Below are positions 34,166 through 44,027 of a DNA stretch of 64,000 bases, in pieces. The stretch is from assembly GCF_030433715.1 (NCBI RefSeq), contig NZ_JAROCC010000003.1, positions 186,001-250,000 of the forward strand, given 5' to 3'. The first letter of the stretch is position 1. Every line of letters begins with the position of its first letter. Below the pieces are notes generated by a model. That model was not told the DNA's origin. It did no database searches and worked only from the letters and a program-made list of their open reading frames with translations. The position numbers were made by a program, and so were the translations under genes. The stretch comes from Sporosarcina highlanderae (GTDB lineage Bacteria; Bacillota; Bacilli; Bacillales_A; Planococcaceae).

Positions 34166-35350
34166 ATGCCGAAAAAAGTTTGGCTGCTTGTCATCGGGAT
34201 GTTTGTCAATGTTATTGGGAACTCATTTCTCTGGCCGCTGAATACAATCTACATGCATGATTATCTTGGTAAATCATTGGCCGTTGCTGGCCTTGTGTTA
34301 GCGGCGAACTCGGGCGCAGGGGTTGTGGGAAACTTGCTTGGCGGATATTTATTCGACAAAATTGGAGGTTTCCGATCGATTATTAGTGGGATTGTCATCT
34401 CGATCCTTGCACTTGCCTATCTTGTTTATGACCATACTTGGTATCCATATATAATTTTTCTCACTGTTTTAGGGTTTAGTGGCGGTATTATTTTTCCAAG
34501 CATGTATGCAATGGTTGGAACTCTCTGGCCGGAGGGTGGTCGAAAAGCATTTAACTCGATTTATCTTGCGCAGAATGTCGGAGTTGCCATTGGTCCTGCT
34601 ATGGCTGGGTTCATTGCATCTGTTCATATCGACTATATTTTCTCGGCGAATCTCGTATTCTATATCCTCTTTTTAGTCATTGCATACTTCGGATATAAAA
34701 GAATGGAAATTGCACCGGAACGCCATACGGATGTAATAAGGGAGACTACTCCAATCAAGTATAAGGCTCCTTTCTATGCACTGCTTATTTTAGTTTCGGG
34801 CTATTTTATAACTTGGCTTGTCTACTCGCAATGGTCGACGACAATTTCTACGCATGCATTGTCGATCGGAGTTACACTGCGTGAATACAGTTTTATTTGG
34901 ACAATCAATGGGCTACTAATTGTCTTAGGGCAACCAATCATCAGACCGCTTATCAAACGTATTGAAAAACAGCTGAAAACACAAATGATCATCGGAACAT
35001 CTATTTTCTTATTTTCATTTATCGTCGTCAGTTTTGCAGGCTCATTTAAGATGTTCATCGCGTCAATGATCATACTAACATTCGGTGAGATGATTGTATG
35101 GCCGGCTATCCCGACGATAGCGAGTCAACTGGCCCCGAAAGGAAAAGATGGATTCTATCAAGGCGTAGTTAACTCTGCCGCAACTATCGGTCGGATGATC
35201 GGACCGTTAGCAGGTGGAATCTTAGTAGAGATGCATGGTATGAAAATGATGCTTTTATTGCTCACAAGTCTTATGGCTATTACATTCTTAACGACAATCC
35301 TATATGATCGACCTCTAAAGTCATCCAAACAAAAGCCGGAAATCCAATAG
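34166..35350 (+). CDS. yttB: MFS transporter (YttB-like)
   Basis: A 394-residue MFS protein with 12 predicted helices. Motif A reads 'GGYLFDKIGGFR'; 'WPEGGRKAFNSIYLAQNVGVAIGPAMAG' is the helix 4-5 region. It resembles B. subtilis YttB, also located near leuS, a putative drug exporter. The ATG at 34166 is 8 nt after GGAGG; the longer frame upstream is not preceded by a site. Its stop codon lies inside the terminator stem. Confidence 0.8.
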   Translation: MPKKVWLLVIGMFVNVIGNSFLWPLNTIYMHDYLGKSLAVAGLVLAANSGAGVVGNLLGGYLFDKIGGFRSIISGIVISILALAYLVYDHTWYPYIIFLTVLGFSGGIIFPSMYAMVGTLWPEGGRKAFNSIYLAQNVGVAIGPAMAGFIASVHIDYIFSANLVFYILFLVIAYFGYKRMEIAPERHTDVIRETTPIKYKAPFYALLILVSGYFITWLVYSQWSTTISTHALSIGVTLREYSFIWTINGLLIVLGQPIIRPLIKRIEKQLKTQMIIGTSIFLFSFIVVSFAGSFKMFIASMIILTFGEMIVWPAIPTIASQLAPKGKDGFYQGVVNSAATIGRMIGPLAGGILVEMHGMKMMLLLLTSLMAITFLTTILYDRPLKSSKQKPEIQ

Positions 35351-35365
35351 AGATTTCCGGCTTTT
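35331..35365 (+). terminator. Terminator overlapping the yttB stop codon
   Basis: Perfect stem AAAAGCCGGAAATC / GATTTCCGGCTTTT with the TAG stop in the 7-nt loop. Confidence 0.85.
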
Positions 35366-35384
35366 CAATTACGATCATTGCGTC

Positions 35385-35402
35385 AATCAAAATTGTTTGA
35401 TT
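35385..35402. promoter_or_regulatory. Inverted repeat upstream of scoAB, candidate operator
   Basis: AATCAAA-N4-TTTGATT, a perfect 7-bp palindrome 53 bp before the scoA start. It has no T-run, so it is not a terminator. Confidence 0.35.
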
Positions 35403-35454
35403 AAATAGAGATAGGTTAGTAGTAATTATCTAAGTAATTGAAGGGGGAAGCGAA

Positions 35455-36141
35455 ATGAAACCGATTTATTCAACAGCAATGGAAGCGATTTCGCAAATTG
35501 AAGATGGTTCAACTTTAATGGTAGGTGGCTTTGGTTTAGTTGGGATTCCCGAACAGCTTATTTTGGCTTTGGTCGAGAAGGGCGTAAAGGATTTGACAAT
35601 CATATCAAATAACTGTGGCGTAGACGAATGGGGCTTAGGCCTTTTATTAAAAGAAAAGCAGATTAAAAAAATGATCGGTTCATATGTTGGGGAAAATAAG
35701 GAATTTGAACGTCAAGTACTTTCCGGTGAAATCGAAGTGGAGCTGACTCCTCAAGGTACGCTTGCTGAAAAGATTCGTGCCGGTGGTGCTGGCATTCCTG
35801 CTTTTTACACACCAGCGGGGGTTGGAACAACTGTTGCCGACGGTAAAGAGACAAGAGTTTTTGATGGCAAGGAATATGTCCTTGAAAAAGCGTTGGTGGC
35901 CGATTTTGCATTGATTCGTGCAGCGAAGGCGGATAAGCTTGGGAACTTGATCTACAACAAGACGGCACAAAACTTTAATCCGATGATGGCGGCAGCAGGA
36001 CGTGTGACGATTGCTGAAGTTGAGGAAATTGTAGAAACTGGTCAGATGGACCCTGCAACAATCCACACACCAAGCATCTATGTACAAGGATTATTGCAAG
36101 CTGATCAGGAAAAAAGAATTGAGCGGTTAACGACGCGATAA
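35455..36141 (+). CDS. scoA: 3-oxoacid CoA-transferase, subunit A
   Basis: A 228-residue alpha subunit of family I CoA-transferase. '[15 protein letters not shown]' is the family's N-terminal signature, and '[16 protein letters not shown]' the glycine-rich region. With subunit B it moves CoA from succinyl-CoA to acetoacetate (or between acetate, butyrate and acetoacetate). Ribosome site AAGGGGGAAG. The next gene starts 18 bp after its stop. Confidence 0.92.
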   Translation: MKPIYSTAMEAISQIEDGSTLMVGGFGLVGIPEQLILALVEKGVKDLTIISNNCGVDEWGLGLLLKEKQIKKMIGSYVGENKEFERQVLSGEIEVELTPQGTLAEKIRAGGAGIPAFYTPAGVGTTVADGKETRVFDGKEYVLEKALVADFALIRAAKADKLGNLIYNKTAQNFNPMMAAAGRVTIAEVEEIVETGQMDPATIHTPSIYVQGLLQADQEKRIERLTTR

Positions 36142-36159
36142 GGAAGGGGATTGTTCACG

Positions 36160-36810
36160 ATGACGACTATAAATTATAGAGAACGAATTGCTAGACGTGC
36201 GGAAAAGGAAATTAACGATGGTGACTACGTAAATCTTGGAATCGGCATGCCGACTTTGGTCGCTAACTATATTTCGGATGATAAAACAGTCGTGCTTCAA
36301 TCGGAAAACGGTCTTCTTGGAATTGGACCATATCCGACCGAGGATGAAGTCGATCCAGATTTAATCAACGCGGGCAAGGAAACGGTTACAACAATCTCTG
36401 GATCAGCATTTTTCAATAGCGCAGAGTCATTCGCAATGATCCGTGGAGGCCATGTGGATGTTGCAATCTTAGGGGGCATGGAAGTGTCCGAAAAAGGCGA
36501 TCTTGCAAACTGGATGATTCCCGGCAAAATGATCAAAGGTATGGGCGGCGCGATGGATCTTGTGCATGGCGCAAAGAAAATCATTGTCATAATGGATCAT
36601 GTTGCAAAGGACGGATCCGCGAAGATAAAGAAAGAATGCTCACTGCCGTTAACAGGAAAAGGCGTTGTCCATAAAATCATCACGGAACGTGCGTTGATCG
36701 ATGTAACGCCGGACGGATTGGAACTGAAGGAAGTTTTCGAAGGATTTACGGTCGAAGACGTCATTAACTCGACGGAAGCTGAATTGAAAGTGAATTTGAA
36801 TTTGAATTAA
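36160..36810 (+). CDS. scoB: 3-oxoacid CoA-transferase, subunit B
   Basis: A 216-residue beta subunit. The catalytic Glu that forms the CoA thioester is in '[11 protein letters not shown]'; '[14 protein letters not shown]' and 'MGGAMDL' are typical. A TTG at 36151 abuts the ribosome site AGGAAGGGG, so the ATG at 36160, 10 nt away, is the start. The two subunits permit acetoacetate (ketone body, leucine breakdown) to enter as acetoacetyl-CoA. Confidence 0.92.
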   Translation: MTTINYRERIARRAEKEINDGDYVNLGIGMPTLVANYISDDKTVVLQSENGLLGIGPYPTEDEVDPDLINAGKETVTTISGSAFFNSAESFAMIRGGHVDVAILGGMEVSEKGDLANWMIPGKMIKGMGGAMDLVHGAKKIIVIMDHVAKDGSAKIKKECSLPLTGKGVVHKIITERALIDVTPDGLELKEVFEGFTVEDVINSTEAELKVNLNLN

Positions 36811-36815
36811 TTTAG

Positions 36816-36850
36816 AATGCCGAGTCCTCGATAATGGGCTTGGCATTTTT
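36816..36850 (+). terminator. Terminator of scoAB
   Basis: AATGCCGAGTCC / GGGCTTGGCATT (two G-U pairs) with five T residues. Confidence 0.7.
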
Positions 36851-36857
36851 ATAGTTG

Positions 36858-36886
36858 TTGTAAATTGGAACATTTTCGGGTACACT
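36858..36886 (+). promoter_or_regulatory. Promoter of the leuS leader
   Basis: TTGTAA (36858-36863), 17-bp spacer, TACACT (36881-36886). It precedes the T-box leader. Confidence 0.5.
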
Positions 36887-36894
36887 ACAATAAA

Positions 36895-37148
36895 CTGAAT
36901 TCAAATAGCGTTGGCAATGAAGAGGAATTAGTAATCGGTACGGTCGGTCAAAGAGAGCAGGCGGTTGGTGCGAGCCTGTACGACTACGATGAACTCGCCT
37001 ATGAGCCTGTATCGGTGAACGAATAGTAACCGGTGCCGTTTTCCGCGTTAAGGAAACAAGTTGGGCGGCATTGCCGTCAATTTGGGTGGCACCGCGGGAG
37101 TATACATACCTCTCGTCCCTTATCGTTAAGGGACGGGAGTTTTTTTAT
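36895..37148 (+). promoter_or_regulatory. T-box riboswitch of leuS (leucine specifier CUC)
   Basis: The T-box core GGTGGCACCGCGG is at 37085-37097. The specifier loop region 'GATGAACTCGCC' places a CTC Leu codon at 36994-36996. The alternative terminator is a strong stem at about 37113-37140 (CTCTCGTCCCTTA / TAAGGGACGGGAG) followed by seven T residues. Uncharged tRNA-Leu is expected to pair at both sites and stabilise the antiterminator, raising leuS expression. This fills the 386-bp gap between scoB and leuS. Confidence 0.92.
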
Positions 37149-37196
37149 TTCCGCAAACAAACGCGATTTGAATATTAAGGGAAGGAATGAAACCAA

Positions 37197-39611
37197 ATGA
37201 GTTACAAACATGTACAGATCGAGAAGAAGTGGCAACAATATTGGAAAGACAATAAGACCTACAAAATGGTCGACGATGAAACAAAACCGAAATTCTATGC
37301 GCTTGATATGTTCCCATATCCGTCCGGTGCTGGGCTTCACGTTGGCCATCCACTTGGCTATATTGCTACGGATATTTTGAGCTCATTCAAACGAAAGCAA
37401 GGCTATAATGTCCTTCACCCAATGGGATGGGACGCTTTCGGTCTCCCGGCTGAACAATATGCGATTGACACGGGTAATGACCCTGCTGAATTCACGGCGA
37501 AAAACATTGCAACATTCAAACGCCAAATGAATGATCTTGGTTTCTCCTATGACTGGGATCGTGAAGTGAATACGACAGATCCTAAGTATTACAAATGGAC
37601 GCAATGGATTTTCATCCAACTGTATAAAAAAGGCTTGGCGTATATCGATGAAGTGCCTGTCAACTGGTGCCCGGCTCTTGGAACAGTACTTGCGAATGAA
37701 GAAGTAATTGACGGGAAATCAGAACGTGGTGGTCACCCGGTTGAGCGTCGTCCAATGCGCCAATGGGTATTGCGTATTACGGAATATGCGGACCGTTTGC
37801 TTGAGGATTTGGATGATCTTGACTGGCCAGATAGCTTGAAAGATATGCAACGGAACTGGATTGGCCGCTCTGAAGGTGCGCAATTGACGTTTGAAATTGA
37901 CGGAACAGATCTTTCATTCGAAGCTTTCACAACTCGACCAGACACGATTTTCGGTGCGACATATGCTGTCCTTGCTCCTGAGCATAAGCTTGTTGAACAA
38001 ATCACGACTGCTGAACAAAAAGATGCGGTTGACGCTTACTTGGATAAAGTGAAAACGAAGAGTGACTTGGAACGTACAGATCTTGCGAAAGAAAAGACAG
38101 GCGTATTCACAGGCTCTTACGCGATCAACCCTGCAAGCGGCGAGAAGATGCCGATCTGGATTGCCGATTATGTCCTTGCAACGTACGGAACTGGTGCAAT
38201 CATGGCGGTTCCCGCACATGATGAGCGGGATTACGAATTTGCTGTTGAATTCAAATTGCCGATCGTGGAAGTCGTTGCTGGCGGCGATATTACAAAAGAA
38301 GCGTATGTTGGCGATGGAGAACATATCAATTCCGATTTCTTGGACGGTCTTGGAAAAGATGAAGCGATTGAAAAGGCGATTGCCTGGTTCGTTGAAAACG
38401 GCAAGGGTGAAAAGAAAATCACTTACCGTCTTCGCGATTGGTTATTCTCGAGACAACGTTATTGGGGCGAGCCAATTCCAATTATCCATTGGGAAGATGG
38501 TTCAATGACAACAGTCGATGAATCTGAATTGCCATTGATGTTGCCGAAAACGGATAACATCAAGCCAAGTGGAACTGGTGAATCACCACTTGCGAACATT
38601 GAAGAGTGGGTCAATGTTGTTGATCCTGTGACAGGCATGAAAGGCCGCCGTGAAACGAACACGATGCCGCAATGGGCGGGAAGCTGCTGGTACTACTTGC
38701 GCTATATCGATCCGGATAACGATGAAATGCTGATTGATCCGAAACTGGCGGAACGCTGGTTGCCGGTCGACATTTACGTCGGCGGAGCGGAACATGCGGT
38801 ACTTCACCTTCTATATGCACGCTTCTGGCATAAAGTTCTATACGATATCGGCGTTGTTTCAACGAAAGAGCCTTTCCAAAAGCTCTTCAACCAAGGAATG
38901 ATCCTTGGAGAAGGACATGTGAAAATGTCCAAGTCACTTGGAAATGTCATCAATCCTGACGACATCGTACATTCTCATGGTGCAGACACACTTCGCCTTT
39001 ACGAAATGTTCATGGGCCCTCTTGACGCTTCGAAAGAGTGGTCAACGAATGGTCTTGACGGAGCTCGCCGTTTCTTGGATCGCATCTGGCGTCTATTCGT
39101 CAACGAAGATGGAACGCTAAGCTCGAAAATTGGTGGAAATTCGGGTGGTGCACTTGAAAAGGTCTATCACCAAACTGTGAAGAAAGTAACTGAAGACTAT
39201 GAAGGAATGCGCAATAACACTGCGATTTCGCAAATGATGGTGTTCATCAATGAAGGGTATAAAGTCGACTCGATTCCTAAAGAATTCGTTGAAGGCTTTG
39301 TAATCATGATTTCACCAATTACTCCGCATCTTGCAGAAGAGCTTTGGGAGAAGTTAGGTCATAGCGAATCGATTTCCTACGTTGCATGGCCGTCCTTCGA
39401 TGAATCAAAACTATTTGATGACACAGTGGAAATTGCTGTACAAATCAACGGTAAAGTCCGTGCGAAAATTAACGTCGCAAAATACATTACGAAGGAAGAT
39501 CTTGAAAAGGTCGCACTTGCGGACGATCAAGTGAAGCAATGGATCGATGGGAAGGAATTAAAGAAGGTAATTGCAATTCCAGGAAGATTGGTTAATATTG
39601 TAGCTGTTTAA
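37197..39611 (+). CDS. leuS: Leucyl-tRNA synthetase
   Basis: An 804-residue class Ia synthetase of normal bacterial length. HIGH motif as 'HVGHPLGY' near residue 50; editing (CP1) domain at about 220-420 with '[12 protein letters not shown]' and the conserved Asp in '[12 protein letters not shown]'; KMSKS in 'VKMSKSLGN' at about 577; C-terminal anticodon-binding and tail domains. It charges tRNA-Leu. Controlled by the upstream T-box. Confidence 0.97.
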   Translation: MSYKHVQIEKKWQQYWKDNKTYKMVDDETKPKFYALDMFPYPSGAGLHVGHPLGYIATDILSSFKRKQGYNVLHPMGWDAFGLPAEQYAIDTGNDPAEFTAKNIATFKRQMNDLGFSYDWDREVNTTDPKYYKWTQWIFIQLYKKGLAYIDEVPVNWCPALGTVLANEEVIDGKSERGGHPVERRPMRQWVLRITEYADRLLEDLDDLDWPDSLKDMQRNWIGRSEGAQLTFEIDGTDLSFEAFTTRPDTIFGATYAVLAPEHKLVEQITTAEQKDAVDAYLDKVKTKSDLERTDLAKEKTGVFTGSYAINPASGEKMPIWIADYVLATYGTGAIMAVPAHDERDYEFAVEFKLPIVEVVAGGDITKEAYVGDGEHINSDFLDGLGKDEAIEKAIAWFVENGKGEKKITYRLRDWLFSRQRYWGEPIPIIHWEDGSMTTVDESELPLMLPKTDNIKPSGTGESPLANIEEWVNVVDPVTGMKGRRETNTMPQWAGSCWYYLRYIDPDNDEMLIDPKLAERWLPVDIYVGGAEHAVLHLLYARFWHKVLYDIGVVSTKEPFQKLFNQGMILGEGHVKMSKSLGNVINPDDIVHSHGADTLRLYEMFMGPLDASKEWSTNGLDGARRFLDRIWRLFVNEDGTLSSKIGGNSGGALEKVYHQTVKKVTEDYEGMRNNTAISQMMVFINEGYKVDSIPKEFVEGFVIMISPITPHLAEELWEKLGHSESISYVAWPSFDESKLFDDTVEIAVQINGKVRAKINVAKYITKEDLEKVALADDQVKQWIDGKELKKVIAIPGRLVNIVAV

Positions 39612-39617
39612 TAAATG

Positions 39618-39662
39618 AAAAATCCACGGAAAAGAGTAAATTCTTTTTCCGTGGATTTTTTT
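39618..39662 (+). terminator. Terminator of leuS
   Basis: Long stem AAATCCACGGAAAAGA / TCTTTTTCCGTGGATTT with T-run. Confidence 0.85.
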
Positions 39663-39693
39663 GTTGGATTCTTATTGGAGTATATTCTTGTAG

Positions 39694-39741
39694 CGCTCAA
39701 GAATCGTCATGTCGCGCTCAAGAATTGGATTCCGCGCTCAA
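39694..39741. repeat. Three-unit 20-21-bp periodic CGCTCAA microrepeat
   Basis: CGCTCAA at 39694-39700, 39715-39721 and 39735-39741 (periods 21 and 20 bp); the first two units also share AGAAT after it. It lies in the convergent leuS/ytfP gap, like the two-unit copy at 2465-2492. Confidence 0.55.
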
Positions 39742-39765
39742 CAACCTGCCGTCTACATGACAAAC

Positions 39766-41028
39766 TCATTCCCTCGCAAACTCCCCGGCATTCATCCCCG
39801 CAATCCGTCCAGTTACAAGCGCGGAAGTGATATTATAACCGCCCGTATACCCATGAATATCCAATATCTCGCCGCAGAAAAAAAGTCCGGCCTTTTTCCG
39901 CGACGCCATCGTCTTCGGTTCGATCTCCTTCGTGGAAATCCCACCGCCAGTAACAAACGCTTTTTCAATCGGCTGCGTACCGTTCACCGTCATAGGAAAA
40001 CCTTTCAACAAGCCAGCTAACTTACGGATTTTTTCATTAGAAATCCCCGCGCCGGTATCGGCAGCGTCAATTTCCGCTCGATCGAATAAAAACAGTAGCC
40101 ATCGCTCAGGTGCGATTCCCTTCAAACTATTCTTCACCGCTTTCTTCGGATCCTCTTTCAACATACCTGAAATCATCTGGAATGCCTTTTCTTCATTCAT
40201 CGATGGCATTGAATCAATCCGCATCTCAACAGGCTTACCGCCGTTTTTCATCTGCTCCTTAACGACAAACTGGCTGCATCGTAAAATCGCAGGACCGCTC
40301 AATCCGAAATGAGTGAACAACATGTCCATTTGATGTGTAACCAATGTTTTCCCTTTTGCATTCAATACGGATACAGCAACATCACGCAATGCAAGTCCCT
40401 GTAATTCTTTTGATTGGATAAACGATTCACCTGACAGTAGAGGAACTTCTGTCGGATACAATTCAGTAACAGTATGACCAGCTTTTTCAGCCCACGGGTA
40501 TCCATCCCCTGTGCTTCCGGTTTGCGGGACTGCTTTACCGCCAACAGCAACGACAACCGCATTCGCGCGGATTTCTTCGCCATCTTCAAGTCGTACCCCT
40601 AAGATCTTTTCATCATCCATTAGCAATTTCTTGACACGTGTCGTTAAACGAATCTCGACATTCAGGCGATCCATCTCACCAAGCAATGCATTCACGACAT
40701 CCTTAGCATTATTTGAAACAGGGAACATCCTGCCATGATCTTCCTCTTTCAATGGCACACCAAGGCCTTCAAAAAAGGCAATAATATCTTCATTATTGAA
40801 GACAGAGAACGGGCCATATAAAAACCTCCCGTTGCCTGGGATGTTCTTTACGATTTCTTCCAATGGCAAACGGTTGGTTACATTGCACCGTCCGCCCCCT
40901 GAAATGGATAATTTATTGCCAAGTTTTTTTCCTTTATCTATAAGGAGGACTTTGCCTCCCTTTTCAGCTGCAGCGATGGAGGCCATTAACCCTGAGGGAC
41001 CCCCGCCGATGATTATAACGTCATACAT
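39766..41028 (-). CDS. ytfP: FAD-dependent flavoprotein, HI0933/YtfP family
   Basis: A 420-residue flavoprotein. The N-terminal dinucleotide-binding motif is '[21 protein letters not shown]', followed by '[14 protein letters not shown]', the family hallmark; the C-terminus has '[12 protein letters not shown]' and '[26 protein letters not shown]'. Widespread and conserved (E. coli YhiN, B. subtilis YtfP), of unknown reaction. The ATG at 41028 gives the family's N-terminus; a GTG at 41040 is the alternative, and neither has a strong ribosome site. Confidence 0.88.
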   Translation of the reverse strand: MYDVIIIGGGPSGLMASIAAAEKGGKVLLIDKGKKLGNKLSISGGGRCNVTNRLPLEEIVKNIPGNGRFLYGPFSVFNNEDIIAFFEGLGVPLKEEDHGRMFPVSNNAKDVVNALLGEMDRLNVEIRLTTRVKKLLMDDEKILGVRLEDGEEIRANAVVVAVGGKAVPQTGSTGDGYPWAEKAGHTVTELYPTEVPLLSGESFIQSKELQGLALRDVAVSVLNAKGKTLVTHQMDMLFTHFGLSGPAILRCSQFVVKEQMKNGGKPVEMRIDSMPSMNEEKAFQMISGMLKEDPKKAVKNSLKGIAPERWLLFLFDRAEIDAADTGAGISNEKIRKLAGLLKGFPMTVNGTQPIEKAFVTGGGISTKEIEPKTMASRKKAGLFFCGEILDIHGYTGGYNITSALVTGRIAGMNAGEFARE

Positions 41029-41158
41029 AGATGGAACCACACTTTCAGTTTTTCTCCATTATACATGAAGTGTCCAATAATCATTGTGAAAAGTGTCTGC
41101 TGGGGGTAAACTTGTAGGTAGCTTTGTCAAGTAGTTCTTAAGATTGGAAGGATCAACT

Positions 41159-42775
41159 ATGTCATCAAATCTTGTAAAAGGCACGGCCATTTTAACAATC
41201 GGGCTCTTTTTATCGAAGGCGCTCGGTCTTTTATACGTCATTCCGTTTTATGCGATTGTCGGGAAAGAGAATATCGGTTTGTATCAATACGCGTACATTC
41301 CCTATAACTTGGCTTTGGCGATTGCCATTTCGGGTGCTCCTCTTGCCATTTCAAAGTTTGTTTCGAAATATAATGCGATGGGTGATTATGCAACCGGTCG
41401 GAAGTTAATGAAGTCTGGGATGCTTGTCATGACAATATCCGGTATGTTGTCGTTCTTAGTCTTGTTTTTCATGGCAGAACCAATTGCAAAACTTGTTATT
41501 CGTGACAATGAACAAATTTTCACGATAGATGAGATTAAATCAGTTATCCAGTGGGTCAGCTATGCATTGCTTGCTGTTCCGCTTATGAGTATTGTCAGGG
41601 GTTATTTACAGGGTAATCAGAAGTTTGAACCAACCTCCGTCTCCCAGCTTGTTGAGCAAATTATCCGGATTTTGGTTGTGTTGATTGGATCTTATCTCGT
41701 AGTGAACGTACTTGATTTATCTCCACGAATTGCGGTGAAATTCGCTGTATTTGCGGCATTTATCGGGGCACTGGCGGGTTTGATTGTACTGTATAAATAT
41801 TGGTTGAAATACAAGCCTGAGTTTACAACTTTATATGAAAGCAGTCCACCTGCTAGTAATATTTCATTCCTCGACATGTATAAGGAAGTAATCGGGTATA
41901 CGATTCCATTTGTCCTAGTTGGTGTTATCAATCCTCTTTACCAATTCGTGGATATGATTACATTCAACGGAGCTATGATATCAATTGGCCTTTCAACCGT
42001 TACGGATGAAATATTAACGATGCTCAACTTCCTTACACATAAAGTTGTTATGATCCCTGTTATGGTTGCAACAGGTTTTTCAATGGCTCTTATTCCTGTT
42101 ATCACAGGTTATTACACAAAGAACGACCAGAAAGGACTCACTCGATCTCTTGATCAAACCTATCAGATCATGCTGTTTTTGACGATTCCAATGGTTTTAG
42201 GACTGATTGTCCTTTCTGATGAATTTTATACGTTCCTTTACAGCAAGGATGCTGTCGGCTCAGCAGTTTTGTCTGCATATGCGCCAGTTGCAATCCTGTT
42301 TGGCTTATTCACCGTGACTGCAGCCATCCTTCAAGGGATCGATAAGCATAAATGGATTGTCTTCACTTCGTTGACTGGTTTATTGGTTAAAATGGTTTTA
42401 AATATCCCTCTTATCAAGCTTTTCGAAGTGAACGGTGCGATAGCAGCAACGGCAATCGGATATGGGGTAGCTGTTATAATCAATCTTGTGGTTATCTCGA
42501 AGGTCCTGAATTACCACTCGAGAATGGTGTTCAGACGATTGATCCTTATCGGGATTTTTAACGTCATCATGCTTGTTGCGGTTAACTTCACATTAAAAGG
42601 CTTGCTTGCTATCAGTCCTGTCGGCGGCAAGATGCAAGCATTGCTCTATGTCTTGATTTGTGCGTTTGTTGGAGCTGTAGTATATGGAGCTCTGTCTCTG
42701 AAATCAGGTCTTGCACAGAAATTATTTGGCGATAAATTAACTAAAATTACAAAGAAGCTTGGTTTTGGAGGATAA
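41159..42775 (+). CDS. ytgP: Lipid II flippase candidate YtgP (MurJ/SpoVB family)
   Basis: A 538-residue MATE/MOP-superfamily protein with about 14 membrane helices. 'KGTAILTIGLFLSKALGLLYVIPFYAIVG' is the typical start of the PST/SpoVB group. B. subtilis YtgP (MurJ) is one of two redundant flippases moving lipid II across the membrane for wall synthesis. Start ATG after GGAAGGA. It precedes the pseudouridine synthase gene by 3 bp, so they are cotranscribed. Confidence 0.88.
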   Translation: MSSNLVKGTAILTIGLFLSKALGLLYVIPFYAIVGKENIGLYQYAYIPYNLALAIAISGAPLAISKFVSKYNAMGDYATGRKLMKSGMLVMTISGMLSFLVLFFMAEPIAKLVIRDNEQIFTIDEIKSVIQWVSYALLAVPLMSIVRGYLQGNQKFEPTSVSQLVEQIIRILVVLIGSYLVVNVLDLSPRIAVKFAVFAAFIGALAGLIVLYKYWLKYKPEFTTLYESSPPASNISFLDMYKEVIGYTIPFVLVGVINPLYQFVDMITFNGAMISIGLSTVTDEILTMLNFLTHKVVMIPVMVATGFSMALIPVITGYYTKNDQKGLTRSLDQTYQIMLFLTIPMVLGLIVLSDEFYTFLYSKDAVGSAVLSAYAPVAILFGLFTVTAAILQGIDKHKWIVFTSLTGLLVKMVLNIPLIKLFEVNGAIAATAIGYGVAVIINLVVISKVLNYHSRMVFRRLILIGIFNVIMLVAVNFTLKGLLAISPVGGKMQALLYVLICAFVGAVVYGALSLKSGLAQKLFGDKLTKITKKLGFGG

Positions 42776-42778
42776 AAA

Positions 42779-43504
42779 ATGCGTTTAGATAAATTACTGG
42801 CGAATATGGGATTTGGATCACGAAAAGAGGTACGCCAGCTATTGAAGAAAGGTGCCATACAGGTGAATAGTGTACCGGTAAAGGATCCAGCACTACACGT
42901 TGATCCTGAAGCGGATGAAGTAACAATTCTTGGTGAACGGGTCATTTACAGGGAATTCATCTACTTGATGTTGCACAAACCACAAGGTGTCATTTCAGCA
43001 ACTGAGGATAATCGAGATCGAACTGTTATTGATTTGTTAGATGATGAATACCGGCATTTCGAGCCATTCCCGGTTGGCAGACTTGATAAGGATACTGAAG
43101 GTCTTTTACTGATTACTAATGATGGAAAGCTTGCGCATGAATTATTATCACCGAAGAAGGAAGTTCCGAAAACGTATTTTGCTCATATTGATGGTGTTGT
43201 CACTGATGAAGATATCGAAAGGTTTGCGGAGGGGGTTACACTCGATGACGGGTATTTCACCAAACCAGGAAAGCTCCGGATATTAAAATCTGCCGATATC
43301 TCCGAAATTGAACTGACGATTACGGAAGGGAAATTCCATCAAGTCAAGCGGATGTTCGAGGCTGTAGGTAAGCGGGTCATCTATTTGAAACGACTTACTA
43401 TGGGTACTTTGAAGTTGGACGATGGATTGAAGTTAGGGGAATATCGGGAATTGACTGCAGATGAATTGGCTCTGCTTCAAAATGAAAAAGCTGAACTGGA
43501 TTGA
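42779..43504 (+). CDS. Pseudouridine synthase, RsuA/RluB family (YtzG-like)
   Basis: A 241-residue protein: N-terminal S4 RNA-binding domain (residues 1-45, 'RLDKLLANMGFGSRKEVRQLLKKGAI') and a pseudouridine synthase domain with the catalytic Asp in 'PVGRLDKDTEGLLLITNDG'; 'GKFHQVKRMFEAVG' is the family's C-terminal motif. It probably modifies 16S rRNA U516 (RsuA-type), although 23S targets of the same family cannot be excluded. The stop codon is inside the terminator. Confidence 0.9.
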   Translation: MRLDKLLANMGFGSRKEVRQLLKKGAIQVNSVPVKDPALHVDPEADEVTILGERVIYREFIYLMLHKPQGVISATEDNRDRTVIDLLDDEYRHFEPFPVGRLDKDTEGLLLITNDGKLAHELLSPKKEVPKTYFAHIDGVVTDEDIERFAEGVTLDDGYFTKPGKLRILKSADISEIELTITEGKFHQVKRMFEAVGKRVIYLKRLTMGTLKLDDGLKLGEYRELTADELALLQNEKAELD

Positions 43505-43518
43505 CAGTTCAGCTTTTT
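43485..43518 (+). terminator. Terminator overlapping the pseudouridine synthase stop codon
   Basis: Perfect stem AAAAAGCTGAACTG / CAGTTCAGCTTTTT; the TGA stop lies in the 6-nt loop. Confidence 0.88.
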
Positions 43519-43547
43519 CATATCCTAAAAAAGTGCAAGTGATATCG

Positions 43548-43766
43548 TCAGGGTAATTTAACTTTTTTCTGAGTTGTTGTCCATTTACCGCGGGTTGGGC
43601 TTGTAATGAGTTCATTATACTCAAGAACGTTCAAATCCCGTTGTGCGGTACGGTTTGTGATGCCGAATTCTTCTACTACGTTTTCGGTTGTAACGATGCC
43701 CCGGTCAAGGATGTACAAATAGACGTCCTTAATACGGATAAGCATACGATCAGTAGCGGTATTCAA
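43548..43766 (-). CDS. ytzE: DeoR-type winged-helix regulator YtzE
   Basis: A small winged-helix protein of about 72 residues: 'RIKDVYLYILDRGIVTTENVVEEFGITNRTAQRDLNVLEYNELI' is a DeoR N-terminal HTH with no effector domain, then 'SPTRGKWTTTQKKVK'. It closely resembles B. subtilis YtzE. The TTG at 43766, 11 nt after AAGGAG, gives the family's length; an ATG at 43811 would add 15 acidic residues and has no ribosome site. Targets unknown. Confidence 0.75.
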   Translation of the reverse strand: MNTATDRMLIRIKDVYLYILDRGIVTTENVVEEFGITNRTAQRDLNVLEYNELITSPTRGKWTTTQKKVKLP

Positions 43767-44027
43767 CTGTGGAACCACTCCTTCATCTTCATTTTCCAAA
43801 TCTATGGGCATGAGACTATTGAATGTTACCTATGCAAGTTGAAATTGGCCCCTGACAATGCACTCCTTTCAGCAGAACGCTGTGTCGGATGAATCCGATA
43901 ATACAATTATAACTTATTTTAAACAATAGTAAAAGAATTTTTTGTTAATTCAATGTAAATATTGCTTGGTACTTTATTTTCTGAGCTGAACATGTGAAAA
44001 TAAGAATGGAGAAAGAGGGTGTTTGGA

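Noticed and set aside
39694-39741. CRISPR array
   Set aside because: The repeated core is only 7 bp, there are three units with 13-14 bp between, and no cas gene is in the window.
43885-43898. TCGGAT-GA-ATCCGA palindrome between ytzE and pepV
   Set aside because: Short, single, and with no clear promoter beside it; possible operator but not supported.
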